Assembly: GCF_000411255.1 (NCBI RefSeq)
Contig: NZ_KE150413.1
Location: 1,218,999 to 1,282,998, forward strand
Length of the DNA stretch: 64,000 nucleotides
Origin: Paenibacillus sp. HGH0039
Lineage (GTDB): Bacteria > Bacillota > Bacilli > Paenibacillales > NBRC-103111
Direction: 5' to 3'
Numbering within the stretch: position 1 is the stretch's first letter; every line of letters starts with the position of its first letter. The position numbers and the translations under genes were made by a program. Positions 54,192 through 62,551 of the stretch are shown here, in pieces. A model generated the notes under the pieces. That model saw only the letters and a program-made list of their open reading frames with translations, searched no databases and had not been told where the DNA came from.

Positions 54192-54866
54192 CTAGCTGAA
54201 GGTGTACCGCTCGCTAACCGCCGCATAAACCTGCAGCTCTCCCGGCTGGATCGGGGTTGCCGGACTGGCGGCCAGCACCGAGGCCTTGAACGGCACGGGC
54301 TCGTTCTGGCGGCTGATCTCCCGGACGGACTCCGGAACCGCCGCCAGGGTGACCCCGAGGGAAGCCGCTATTGTCTGCGCCTTCTCCCGGGCGTTCCGGA
54401 CGGCGAGGGCCAGCGCTTCCTTGCTGTATTTCTGCGGCTGGGACGTCCGGAAGGAGATCCCGGAGACGGAGTTGGCGCCTTTGGAAACGGCGGTATCGAC
54501 AATCGTCCCGGTTTCTCCGACCCGTTCCGTCGTAATTTTCAGCAGATGAGTGACCCGGTAGCCGCGAAAAATTTGTTTGCCGTCCTGGAAGTCGTACTGG
54601 GGATCGATCCGGAATTCGTCCGTCTGGATGTTGTCCCGGGAAATTCCGAGCTGCAGCAGGGAGTCGATCACGGCCGAGATGATCCGGGCGTTCTCGGCCT
54701 GCAAGGGTGAGAGGGATTCTCCCTCCGTGACGGCTCCCAGCACGATCACGGCTTGGTCGGGAATGACGGAGACGATTCCGTCGCCCGTAACTTCAATGGC
54801 GGCCGGTTTGCCTGCCCGGTATCCGGGTGATGGAGGAAGCGGCGGCGGGGGTGCAAAACCGTACAT
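54192..54866 (-). CDS. SIMPL-domain (DUF541) protein
   Basis: ATG 54866 on the minus strand follows AAAGGAGAC; a start 24 bp upstream is less likely. The 224-aa product begins with a Pro-rich stretch (YGFAPPPPLPPSPGY) and then a DUF541 domain: IEVTGDGIVSVIPDQAVIVLGAVTEG, NARIISAVIDSLLQLGISRDNIQTDEFRIDPQYD and GYRVTHLLKIT. No signal peptide is visible, which is unusual because many DUF541 proteins are exported. The function is unknown; relatives have been linked to oxidative stress and oligomeric rings. Confidence 0.87.
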   Translation of the reverse strand: MYGFAPPPPLPPSPGYRAGKPAAIEVTGDGIVSVIPDQAVIVLGAVTEGESLSPLQAENARIISAVIDSLLQLGISRDNIQTDEFRIDPQYDFQDGKQIFRGYRVTHLLKITTERVGETGTIVDTAVSKGANSVSGISFRTSQPQKYSKEALALAVRNAREKAQTIAASLGVTLAAVPESVREISRQNEPVPFKASVLAASPATPIQPGELQVYAAVSERYTFS

Positions 54867-55072
54867 GGCCGGTCTCCTTTCTGGATGCAAGAGTTGTTAT
54901 ATCTTAGTGTATGGAATCCTTACCTTCCGCATGCCGGCAGCGGATATGGATACGTTGGTACACGGACGTGCGTCGGCCGGTTTAATTATAACGAAACTCT
55001 CCTTACGGTGCCTTGCCGGCGATTGGCTACAATGGAAACATGAGAAATCGTCCGCAAGAGGAGGAGATTGGT

Positions 55073-55633
55073 ATGATTCGGGATATTCATGCGATGTTTT
55101 TGGTGACCGGCATTATGGCAAGCGGCAAATCGACGGTCGCGCAGCTGTTGGCGGAGCGATTCGAGAAATCGGTTCATCTCCGGGGAGATCATTTCCGCAA
55201 AATGATCGTCAACGACCGCAAGGAAGTCCATCCGGATGCGGAAGCGGATCAGATGGAGCAGCTTCTGCTGCGGTACAGGCTGACGACTCAAGCCGCCGAC
55301 ACCTACTATTCCGCCGGATTCACCGTCGTGATGCAGGATGTCGTGGTAGGCCGCGTGCTGAACGACTTCCTTGCGCTGCTGGAGGACCGGCCCCTGTACG
55401 TGATCGTATTGTGTCCCGGCGAAGAGGAAGTCGCGCGCAGAGAAGCGGCCCGGTCCAAGACGGGATACGGCGTATGGACCGTATCCGCACTGAACGGCGT
55501 GCTGCACGCGGAAACCCCGCGGGTTGGTTTGTGGCTGGACTCGACCGATTTGACGCCGGAGGAAACCGTGGACGCGATTCTGGAGCGCGTATGGGAGGAA
55601 GGAACTGTCCGGGCCTCGGATGTCCGGGATTAG
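55073..55633 (+). CDS. P-loop kinase/phosphotransferase-like protein
   Basis: ATG 55073 with AGAGGAGGAG upstream gives 186 aa. The Walker A motif is GIMASGKST; HLRGDHFRKMIVNDRKE follows in the substrate region. The architecture is that of small AAA_33/chloramphenicol-phosphotransferase-like kinases. The nucleotide acceptor is unknown. It lies 65 bp before an aminoglycoside-phosphotransferase-like gene. Confidence 0.82.
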   Translation: MIRDIHAMFLVTGIMASGKSTVAQLLAERFEKSVHLRGDHFRKMIVNDRKEVHPDAEADQMEQLLLRYRLTTQAADTYYSAGFTVVMQDVVVGRVLNDFLALLEDRPLYVIVLCPGEEEVARREAARSKTGYGVWTVSALNGVLHAETPRVGLWLDSTDLTPEETVDAILERVWEEGTVRASDVRD

Positions 55634-55698
55634 GAAAGAGCCCGAATCTGCCGAGTGTACTTCTTTTCGGATGCGTACAAAAAAAAGGAGGTGCTTAG

Positions 55699-56490
55699 AT
55701 GTCTAATCATTCAAATGAGGAATTGTTAGCCGGTGGCAACGTTTCAAAGGTATATAGGTCGGGTCATACAGTCAGACGGGAATTAAAGCCGAACAGCCCC
55801 AAAATTCATGCCCTGTTAAACCATCTTGACCACAAAGGATACGGGTATGCCCCTAAATACCTGGGTATCGATGAAAAAGGAAGAGAAATTTTATCCTTTA
55901 TCGAAGGAGAAGCCGGCAATTATCCTCTGAAGAACTATATGCGGTCAGATGATGTCTTACAGGAAATTGCGAAAATGCTCCGTCTCTATCATGATGCGGT
56001 AAGCGACTTTTCATTTGATGACGGCTGGCAGCCGTTAGATGGTACTCCACAACCTTTGGAAGTAATATGCCACAACGATTTTGCCGTATACAACATGATT
56101 TTTCAGCAGGAAAGACCGATAGGGATTATTGATTTTGATGCGGCCGGACCCGGTCCGCGGCTTTGGGACATAGCTTATACTCTGTACACTTGTGTGCCGT
56201 TAAGCCGATTGTATCTTACGGAAACAGGCGAAATCGTTTATTATGATTCCGTTCAAGACGCTTCCCGCATTAAAAACAGAGTGAACTTGTTTTTTGATTC
56301 TTACGGGGAAGGATTTGCGGAAAATTATATAGACATGGTACTGCTGCGATTGGAAGGATTATGTAAAACGATAACAAGAAGAGCGAGTGAAGGCGACCTT
56401 GCTTTTCAAAAGATGCTAGATGCCGGTCATCTTGAACATTATCGAAATGACATTACATTCATCTCTGAGCATAAGAATGACTGGACTTAA
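55699..56490 (+). CDS. Aminoglycoside-phosphotransferase-family protein
   Basis: A 263-aa kinase with AAAAAAGGAGG before ATG. The catalytic loop is H125-N-D127 ... N132 (VICHNDFAVYNMIF) and the metal-binding Asp is D145 (GIIDFDAAGPGPRLWDIAY). The N-lobe is short, as in APH-like kinases of unknown substrate. More AT-rich than the genes on either side, hinting at separate acquisition. It may phosphorylate an antibiotic or a small alcohol; no resistance can be deduced. Confidence 0.85.
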   Translation: MSNHSNEELLAGGNVSKVYRSGHTVRRELKPNSPKIHALLNHLDHKGYGYAPKYLGIDEKGREILSFIEGEAGNYPLKNYMRSDDVLQEIAKMLRLYHDAVSDFSFDDGWQPLDGTPQPLEVICHNDFAVYNMIFQQERPIGIIDFDAAGPGPRLWDIAYTLYTCVPLSRLYLTETGEIVYYDSVQDASRIKNRVNLFFDSYGEGFAENYIDMVLLRLEGLCKTITRRASEGDLAFQKMLDAGHLEHYRNDITFISEHKNDWT

Positions 56491-56532
56491 ATCTTCCTTC
56501 CGTTAAAGGGGGCTTTAAAGGAGGTTTAGCCG

Positions 56533-57045
56533 GTGAGTACGTGTCCGGACGCGGGGGCAGAACTGGAAATCGGAAGAGCGGGTCCGGCCGACACGGCTCT
56601 TTTGCAGGAGCTGTATGTGGAAGCGGCCCGCTGGAGAGTTTCGCGGGGCATTCTGCTCTGGGACGAGAAGACGTTCACCCGGGAGTATATCGCGGGCCTG
56701 ATGGCCGATTATGAAATGTTTATCGCTTATTCGGGCGGCGAGGCCGTGGGCTGCTTCATGCTCCAGTGGAGCGATAAGCCTCTTTGGGGAGAGAGGGACC
56801 GCGGCGATGCGGGCTATCTTCACCGGCTCGTTGTGACGCGCAAGCGCAGCGGACTCCGGCTGGGAACCCGGCTGCTCGAATGGGCGGAAGGTTATATCAG
56901 GCGGGCGGGCAAAACGTATTTCCGGCTGGACTGCATGTCGGAGAACTCCGGGCTCAACGCGTATTACCGGAACGCCGGCTTCGTTTATTTGGAAACCGTG
57001 CGGGGAGACGGATGGCGCGCTAACCTGTATGAGAAAAAGCTGTAA
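56533..57045 (+). CDS. GNAT acetyltransferase
   Basis: A 170-aa enzyme with GTG start after AAGGAGG. LHRLVVTRKRSGLRLGTRLLEWAEGYIRRAGK is the acetyl-CoA loop and helix; LDCMSENSGLNAYYRNAGFVYL follows. N-terminal helix ADTALLQELYVEAARWRVSRG is typical for small-molecule GNATs. The substrate is unknown. It ends a three-gene run with two kinase-like genes and is closed by a terminator. Confidence 0.88.
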   Translation: MSTCPDAGAELEIGRAGPADTALLQELYVEAARWRVSRGILLWDEKTFTREYIAGLMADYEMFIAYSGGEAVGCFMLQWSDKPLWGERDRGDAGYLHRLVVTRKRSGLRLGTRLLEWAEGYIRRAGKTYFRLDCMSENSGLNAYYRNAGFVYLETVRGDGWRANLYEKKL

Positions 57046-57048
57046 GAC

Positions 57049-57072
57049 GGCTGCGGCATGCAGCCTTTTTTT
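57049..57072 (+). terminator. Terminator
   Basis: GGCTGC and GCAGCC form a stem with a 5-nt loop followed by seven T. Confidence 0.9.
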
Positions 57073-57209
57073 GTGCAGCCCGTTTATCGTGAGCAGGGTC
57101 CGCGAAGTGAAGATCGAACAGCCGGAACCACATGCAGCCGGGTATGCGTGTTCCGGGACTTCATAATATCTTAACCGTTCAGCTTCCCCAAAAAAACAAC
57201 AAAAAATGG

Positions 57210-57238
57210 TTGATAACGTCCCGCTTTAGTGGTACAGT
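57210..57238 (+). promoter_or_regulatory. Promoter of the organic-sulfur operon
   Basis: TTGATA (57210-57215) and TACAGT (57233-57238) are separated by 17 bp. Transcription should begin near 57245, giving a leader of about 130 nt before the first gene. Confidence 0.6.
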
Positions 57239-57285
57239 ATTAAAAACTTAGTATTCCGCTTTGAATTGTCGAGTATCGACCGGAC

Positions 57286-57325
57286 AGCCGGAGAAGTCGC
57301 TTCTAGTGACCTCTCTGGCTTTTTG
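57286..57325 (+). promoter_or_regulatory. Leader hairpin/attenuator before the sulfur operon
   Basis: AGCCGGAGAAGTC pairs with GACCTCTCTGGCT and is followed by TTTTT, a terminator inside the leader. The upstream 40 nt contain GTCGAGTATCGAC, a further small hairpin that could compete. No SAM riboswitch or full T-box consensus was found. TTCCACACCTAGGA at 57340 is a weak inverted repeat. Confidence 0.5.
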
Positions 57326-57374
57326 CGTTGTTACGCGGAGTTCCACACCTAGGAGAAAAAGGAGTGTCAGGTCT

Positions 57375-57914
57375 ATGGGAAGCTCACCCTCCATCGTCAT
57401 CCGTGAAGCGGCAGAGGCGGATCGCGAAGCGGTCCGCGCGGTGATGCTTGAAGCTTATCTGCAGTATGCCGACGTCATGTCCGCGCAAAGATGGCAGCAG
57501 TACCTCGAAGATATCGGCGGCGCCGCCGACAAAGGCAATCCCGTCGCACGGCTGGTCGCCGAGGCGGAAGGGAAAATCGTCGGAACCGTCCAGCTGTTCG
57601 TTTCCTCGGAGGCGGCTTACGGCAGGCCGGAGCTGGAAATCTATACGCCGATTATCCGCTATTTGTCCGTATCGCCGGAAGCGCGGGGCAGGGGCGTCGC
57701 GACGGAGCTTATTAAAGAAAGCGCGAAACGCTCCCTGGAGCTCGGGGCTTCCACGCTTCATCTTCATACGTCCGATATGATGGCTTCCGCCGTGAGCCTG
57801 TATGAGCGGCTGGGATTCCAGCGCGCGTTTGACAAGGAGTTCCATAACGGCGAGGTGCTTGTCAAAAGCTACCGGCTGGAGCTGCGCGAATCCGCCTTTT
57901 TTACGGCCTCATAG
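57375..57914 (+). CDS. GNAT acetyltransferase, first gene of the sulfur operon
   Basis: ATG 57375 with AGGAGTG upstream gives 179 aa. The acetyl-CoA loop is IIRYLSVSPEARGRGVATELIKESAKRSLELG, followed by LHLHTSDMMASAVSLYERLGFQRAFDKEF. In the Bacillus ytm and yxe operons the corresponding gene (YtmI/YxeL) N-acetylates S-substituted cysteines such as S-(2-succino)cysteine. Position ahead of TcyJ-N-type genes, a flavin monooxygenase and an M20 deacylase supports the same role; sequence alone does not prove it. Confidence 0.87.
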   Translation: MGSSPSIVIREAAEADREAVRAVMLEAYLQYADVMSAQRWQQYLEDIGGAADKGNPVARLVAEAEGKIVGTVQLFVSSEAAYGRPELEIYTPIIRYLSVSPEARGRGVATELIKESAKRSLELGASTLHLHTSDMMASAVSLYERLGFQRAFDKEFHNGEVLVKSYRLELRESAFFTAS

Positions 57915-58120
57915 AAGAATCCGGTACATAAGAGCCGTTAGGCAAGGCGGTCGGCAAAGAGAAAGCATGTGCAGGGAATTTGAACAGACATGCTTACAAA
58001 TCACAACGATGCAGGCAGACCTTCAGCCGCAAGAGACATACACCGCACGGGTTCGGACTTAATCAGGGCTGGACGATCACTATACATAACTATCCATAAT
58101 GAAGCGGGGGAGCGAGTCTA

Positions 58121-58990
58121 ATGAAGAAACAGGTTAGCAAATGGTTGGCGGGTGCAGGAATTTTATTACTGGCGGCAGCGTCTGCGGGCTGCGGCAAAGC
58201 CGTTGAAACGGGCGGAGGGACGACCTCGGCGGCCACGGACAAACCGGGAGAAAGCCCGGCGGGCAAGGTCCAGAAGGTCATAGTCGGCACGGGGACCAAG
58301 TTCCCGCAGGTGTGCTTTATCGACCAGAACGGCAAGCTGACGGGGTTTGACGTGGAGCTGATCAAAGAGCTCGACAAGCGGATACCGGAATACGAGTTCG
58401 AATTCAAAACGATGGAGTTCCAGAGTCTGCTGCTCAGCCTGGAAACGAACAAGATCGACTTGATCGCCCATCAAATGGAAAAAAATCCGGAGCGCGAGCA
58501 GAAATATTTGTTCAATAAAGAGCCGTACAGCATTTTCCTGAACAAAGTCGCCGTCGAGATCAACAACGACACCATCAAAACCATCGACGATCTGAAAGGT
58601 AAGAAAGTCCGCACCGGAGCGACAAGCAACGAAGCGTACATCCTCCAGGAGTACAACAAGAAGAACAACAACGCCATCGAGATCGTGTACGACAACGCCA
58701 CGGCCAACGATCTGGTCGATAAAATCCGCAAAGGGCGCATCGACGCCACGGTGACGTCGGATTTCGCCCTCCGCAACTATACGGACAAAGACGGCAAAGT
58801 CGCGCTGAAAACGGTCGGCGAACCTTTGACAGAATCGGATGTGCTGTATGTATTCCGCAAAACGGACGGAAAGCTGGCCGACCGGATCGACCAGGCGATC
58901 AAGGAAGTGAAGGCGGACGGAACGCTGTCCAAGCTGAGCATTCAGTGGCTCGGCCAGGATTTCTCGCACGTGGGCAAGCAGAAGAAATAA
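58121..58990 (+). CDS. Cystine/amino-acid ABC substrate-binding lipoprotein (TcyJ/K-like)
   Basis: A 289-aa lipoprotein (lipobox ASAGC, Cys 24; GGGGGAG upstream of ATG). The fold is the amino-acid-binding family 3 type: VGTGTKFPQVCFIDQNGKLTGFDVELIKELDKR, FQSLLLSLETNKIDLIAHQM, DLKGKKVRTGATSNEAYIL and SDFALRNY. It is the receptor for the importer encoded next, probably for cystine or S-substituted cysteine derivatives by analogy with TcyJ/TcyK. Confidence 0.9.
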   Translation: MKKQVSKWLAGAGILLLAAASAGCGKAVETGGGTTSAATDKPGESPAGKVQKVIVGTGTKFPQVCFIDQNGKLTGFDVELIKELDKRIPEYEFEFKTMEFQSLLLSLETNKIDLIAHQMEKNPEREQKYLFNKEPYSIFLNKVAVEINNDTIKTIDDLKGKKVRTGATSNEAYILQEYNKKNNNAIEIVYDNATANDLVDKIRKGRIDATVTSDFALRNYTDKDGKVALKTVGEPLTESDVLYVFRKTDGKLADRIDQAIKEVKADGTLSKLSIQWLGQDFSHVGKQKK

Positions 58991-59023
58991 GAACCCGAAG
59001 GTTCGTACGAGAGAGGTGGTATC

Positions 59024-59806
59024 ATGGGCAGAAGATTCGAGGCGGACTATATCTTCTTCTTTATTCCGAAGCTGCTTTCCTATCTGCACATCACGCTGCT
59101 GATCGTGGGAAGCTCCATCGCGCTGGGGCTGATCATCGGGTTTCTTATCGCTTTGCCCCGGCTGTATAACGTGCCCGTCCTGAGGCGGATCAGTCAAGTC
59201 TACGTGTCCTTCTTCCGGGGGACGCCGATTCTCATCCAACTGTTCCTGATCTATTACGGACTGCCGGAATTGCTGAAAATCGTCCAGGTGGACGTGTCCA
59301 AAACGCCGGTGCTCCTGTTCGTCATTCTCACCTATTCGCTGCACACCGGCGCCTATGTCTCCGAGATGATCCGGTCGGCGGTGGCGGCCGTTGACCGGGG
59401 GCAGGTGGAGGCGGCCTATGCGGTAGGCATGAACGGGTACGAGGCATTCACCCGGATCGTTATGCCGCAGGCGCTCGGGATTGCGCTGCCCGTTTTCGGC
59501 AACCTGGTCATCGGCAACCTAAAAGATTCCTCGCTCGCCTTTACGCTCGGCGTCATGGAAATGACGGGCAAATCCGAGACGCTGGGCACGGCGACGCAGC
59601 ATTTTATCGAAATTTATATCGCCCTGTCGCTGATTTATTTCGTCGTCAGCTTTATTTTGCAGAAAGGCTTCGACGCCGCCGAGAAAAGGCTGCTGCGCCA
59701 CAGCAGGCCGCTTGCGGACACGGCCGGTAAAACGGCGGCGCGCCTGAACATCTTCAGACGGCTTCAGCCGGAAATCAAAAAGGAGGCGCCGGGCTATGAA
59801 CCTTGA
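59024..59806 (+). CDS. tcyL: Cystine-type ABC transporter permease (TcyL-like)
   Basis: A 260-aa permease with GAGAGGTGG before ATG. Five or so membrane segments and the docking loop GQVEAAYAVGMNGYEAFTRIVMPQALGIALP are typical of the HisM/TcyL type. FFRGTPILIQLFLIYYGLPEL is the conserved segment of polar amino-acid permeases. Its 3' end overlaps the next permease gene by 11 bp. Confidence 0.9.
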   Translation: MGRRFEADYIFFFIPKLLSYLHITLLIVGSSIALGLIIGFLIALPRLYNVPVLRRISQVYVSFFRGTPILIQLFLIYYGLPELLKIVQVDVSKTPVLLFVILTYSLHTGAYVSEMIRSAVAAVDRGQVEAAYAVGMNGYEAFTRIVMPQALGIALPVFGNLVIGNLKDSSLAFTLGVMEMTGKSETLGTATQHFIEIYIALSLIYFVVSFILQKGFDAAEKRLLRHSRPLADTAGKTAARLNIFRRLQPEIKKEAPGYEP

Positions 59807-60506
59807 TCCTGCCTTCATCGGCACGGCCTTTCTGAGCCTGCTGTCGGCTCTGCCGGTGACCCTGTATATCACGGCTGTCTCCGTTCTGGGAGGGCTGCTG
59901 ATCGGTACGGGCATCGCGCTGGCGCGCATTTACCGGGTGCCGGTTCTGCATCCGGCGGCGGTTGCGTACGTGACCTTTATCCGGGGAACGCCGATGCTGA
60001 TGCACTTGTTCCTCGTGTATTTCGGACTTCCGGCCGTTCTGGATACGCTCGCGGACCGTTACGGATGGTCCTTCAATTCGGGCTCCATCCCGCTCGTCGC
60101 TTTCGTGATCATCGCTTTCTCCATCACGGCGGGGGCTTATATGTCCGAAGTGGTCCGGGCGGGCATCGGGGCGGTGGACCGGGGGCAGATCGAGGCGGCT
60201 TACGCTGTCGGACTGACGACTGCCCAGGCGCTGCGGCGCATCGTGTTTCCCCAGGCATTTGCGGTCAGCTTGCCCAATTTGACGAACTCCGTCATTTCCA
60301 TGCTGCATGCGACTACGCTCGCTTTTACCATCTCGGTGGTGGAAATTAACGCCCAGGCCAACATCGTGGCGTCTACGAACTGGAAGTTTTTCGAAGCCTA
60401 TATAGCGGCCGCTCTCCTGTTCTGGGGAATTACGGTCCTGGTGGAAAAGGCATCGTCCGCTCTGGAGAAGCGGTTTACTCTTTACAATCGGGGTGGAGTG
60501 GCATGA
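59796..60506 (+). CDS. tcyM: Cystine-type ABC transporter permease (TcyM-like)
   Basis: A 236-aa permease partner of the previous gene. Segments [21 protein letters not shown] and [32 protein letters not shown] show the same family. AAGGAGG lies inside the upstream gene. Its TGA overlaps the ATG of the ATPase gene (ATGA), indicating coupled translation. Confidence 0.9.
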   Translation: MNLDPAFIGTAFLSLLSALPVTLYITAVSVLGGLLIGTGIALARIYRVPVLHPAAVAYVTFIRGTPMLMHLFLVYFGLPAVLDTLADRYGWSFNSGSIPLVAFVIIAFSITAGAYMSEVVRAGIGAVDRGQIEAAYAVGLTTAQALRRIVFPQAFAVSLPNLTNSVISMLHATTLAFTISVVEINAQANIVASTNWKFFEAYIAAALLFWGITVLVEKASSALEKRFTLYNRGGVA

Positions 60507-61255
60507 TTAAACTGACCGGGATTTCAAAATCGTTCGGGAAGCAGGAAGTGCTGAAAGGCATTGACCTGACCGTGCATAAAGGAGAAGTCGTCGTTATCCT
60601 GGGGCCGAGCGGATCGGGCAAAACGACGCTGCTGCGGTGCATTAATTTTCTGGAAAAGCCGAACGCCGGCGAGGTGACGATCGGGGATTTTACCGTCGAC
60701 TGCAAGCGCTCGGGCCGCAAAGATATTCATACGCTGCGTAAGAAAACCGCCATGGTGTTCCAGCAGTACAATTTGTTCAAACACAAGACCGTTCTGGAAA
60801 ATGTGATGGAAGGACTGGTCGTCGCGCAGAAGTTTCCGAAAGACGAGGCGCGTGCGCGAAGCGCGGAAGTGCTTCTGAAAGTCGGATTATCCGGGAAACT
60901 GGACGCCTATCCGAGCCAATTGTCCGGCGGTCAGCAGCAGCGCGTCGGAATCGCGCGGGCACTGGCGCTGAATCCGGAGGTCATTCTATTCGACGAACCG
61001 ACCTCGGCCCTGGACCCCGAGCTGGTCGGCGAAGTGCTCGCGGTCATCCGCAAAATCGCCAAAGAGGGCATTACGATGATTGTCGTGACGCATGAAATGG
61101 GATTCGCCAGAGAGGTGTCCAATCATGTGGTCTTTATGGACGGCGGCGTAATCGTCGAGGAGGGTCCGCCCGGAGAGCTGTTCAACGCGCCCAAGGAAGA
61201 GCGGACCCGGCAGTTTCTGAAGCGGATCACGCCTGAACTGAGCTATTCCATTTAA
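60503..61255 (+). CDS. tcyN: Polar amino-acid ABC transporter ATPase (TcyN-like)
   Basis: A 250-aa ATPase with all motifs: Walker [10 protein letters not shown] (34-42), Q-loop QQYN, signature LSGGQQQR (140-147), Walker [13 protein letters not shown] (160-171) and the switch His in [12 protein letters not shown]. It energises the import of the sulfur amino acid. Overlaps the permease gene upstream by 4 bp. Confidence 0.95.
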   Translation: MIKLTGISKSFGKQEVLKGIDLTVHKGEVVVILGPSGSGKTTLLRCINFLEKPNAGEVTIGDFTVDCKRSGRKDIHTLRKKTAMVFQQYNLFKHKTVLENVMEGLVVAQKFPKDEARARSAEVLLKVGLSGKLDAYPSQLSGGQQQRVGIARALALNPEVILFDEPTSALDPELVGEVLAVIRKIAKEGITMIVVTHEMGFAREVSNHVVFMDGGVIVEEGPPGELFNAPKEERTRQFLKRITPELSYSI

Positions 61256-61282
61256 AACGTGGAGCCGGAAAAAGACGGTACG

Positions 61283-61336
61283 GCAAAGACGCAACTGCAA
61301 AACGAAAATGCAAAGACGCAACAGCAAAAACGCAAC
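61283..61336. repeat. Short direct repeats between tcyN and the monooxygenase gene
   Basis: GCAAAGACGCAAC occurs at 61283 and 61310, with a variant GCAAAAACGCAAC at 61324. They fill part of the 142-bp intergenic gap; no hairpin is formed. Confidence 0.6.
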
Positions 61337-61397
61337 AGGAAAGACGGTTCTGTCTGTACGGCCGGAATTCGTTTTTTTACAAGGAGGAAACCAAGTT

Positions 61398-62465
61398 ATG
61401 GCCATTAAACTGAGTATTCTGGACCAGACCCCTATCTACGAAGGCGAAACCGGGACGGAGGCTTTCAAGCGGACCGTCGCTCTGGCCCGGCGGGCGGAGG
61501 AGCTCGGCTACCACCGCTTCTGGGTGGCGGAGCATCACGATTCCGCGCACGTCGCCGGATCTTCGCCGGAAGTGCTGATCTCCCATCTGCTGGCCAAAAC
61601 CGAACGCATCCGGCTCGGATCGGGAGGCGTCATGCTTCAGCATTACAGCCCGTACAAAGTTGCGGAAAACTTTAACGTGCTGTCCGCGCTCGGACCGGGA
61701 AGGATCGATCTGGGGATCGGCCGCGCTCCCGGCGGCCTGCCGAGATCGACGCAGGCGCTGCAGAAAAACGTCGTAGACGCCGATTCCCTGACGGACAAAA
61801 TCGTCGAGCTGCGCAAATTTCTTCACAACCGGCTGGAAGAAGATCATCCGCTGGCCGGTCTCCGTGCGAATCCGGTACCGGAGCGGCCCGCGGATCTTTA
61901 CGTTCTCGGAGCGAGCACGGGAAGCGCCCGGATTGCGGCGGAACTGGGTCTGCCTTACGTGTTCTCGCTGTTTATTAACGGGGACCCGCAGACGGCCGTG
62001 GAAGCCATCGGGACGTACCGGAGCGAGTTCAATTACGCGGACGGCGCCGAACCGGCGGCGATACTCGCTTTGTCCGTCATTGCGGCCGGAAGCGAGGAAG
62101 AAGCGGAGGAGCTGGCCGGGGACCATAAGCTGGTCAAGATCCATCTGGAGAGCGGCCGGACGATTACGGTCAGCACCTTGGAACATGCGGAGGAATTCGG
62201 TAAGCAGAGCAGCGAGAACTTCACGATCGAGGTGAAGGAGCCTTCGGTGACGAAAGGGACGATCGAAACCGTGAAGAAAGAGCTGCTGGAGCTGCAGCTG
62301 GCGACCGGCGTGGACGAATTTATCGTTTTGACCGCGGTCAAAGATTTTGCGAAGCGGGTGCGGTCGTTCGAGCTGCTGATCGAAGCGTTGTCGGGTGCGG
62401 ACACGGCGGCTGAAACGGAAGCGGATGCGGAAACAGCCGGGCAGCGAGTATCGGTAGAGGCTTGA
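61398..62465 (+). CDS. LLM-class flavin-dependent monooxygenase (YtmO-like)
   Basis: ATG 61398 with AAGGAGGAAACC upstream gives 355 aa; the in-frame start at 61308 lies in the repeats and is rejected. LSILDQTPIYEGETGTEAFKRTVALARRAEELGYHRFWVAEHHDS is typical of the luciferase-like TIM barrel, and GRIDLGIGRAPGG is the second signature. The C-terminus is a low-complexity Ala/Glu/Thr tail. In the Bacillus ytm operon YtmO has this position. It may oxidise the N-acetylated S-substituted cysteine to release the adduct. Confidence 0.88.
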   Translation: MAIKLSILDQTPIYEGETGTEAFKRTVALARRAEELGYHRFWVAEHHDSAHVAGSSPEVLISHLLAKTERIRLGSGGVMLQHYSPYKVAENFNVLSALGPGRIDLGIGRAPGGLPRSTQALQKNVVDADSLTDKIVELRKFLHNRLEEDHPLAGLRANPVPERPADLYVLGASTGSARIAAELGLPYVFSLFINGDPQTAVEAIGTYRSEFNYADGAEPAAILALSVIAAGSEEEAEELAGDHKLVKIHLESGRTITVSTLEHAEEFGKQSSENFTIEVKEPSVTKGTIETVKKELLELQLATGVDEFIVLTAVKDFAKRVRSFELLIEALSGADTAAETEADAETAGQRVSVEA

Positions 62466-62551
62466 GCTGCCACGATTGGCGGACGGCAATCCGCCGCATC
62501 GCGCTTCTTAAGCAATCTTAAGCAGTCTCAGTCGAGAGGAGGACGAAAGCC

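Noticed and set aside
54577-55698. 373-aa plus-strand frame
   Set aside because: Runs antisense through SIMPL and out of frame through the P-loop kinase gene; both have better motifs and ribosome sites.
57245-57374. SAM (S-box) riboswitch
   Set aside because: Promoter and sulfur context invited it, but the conserved S-box core is not found here or before the ssuA-like gene.
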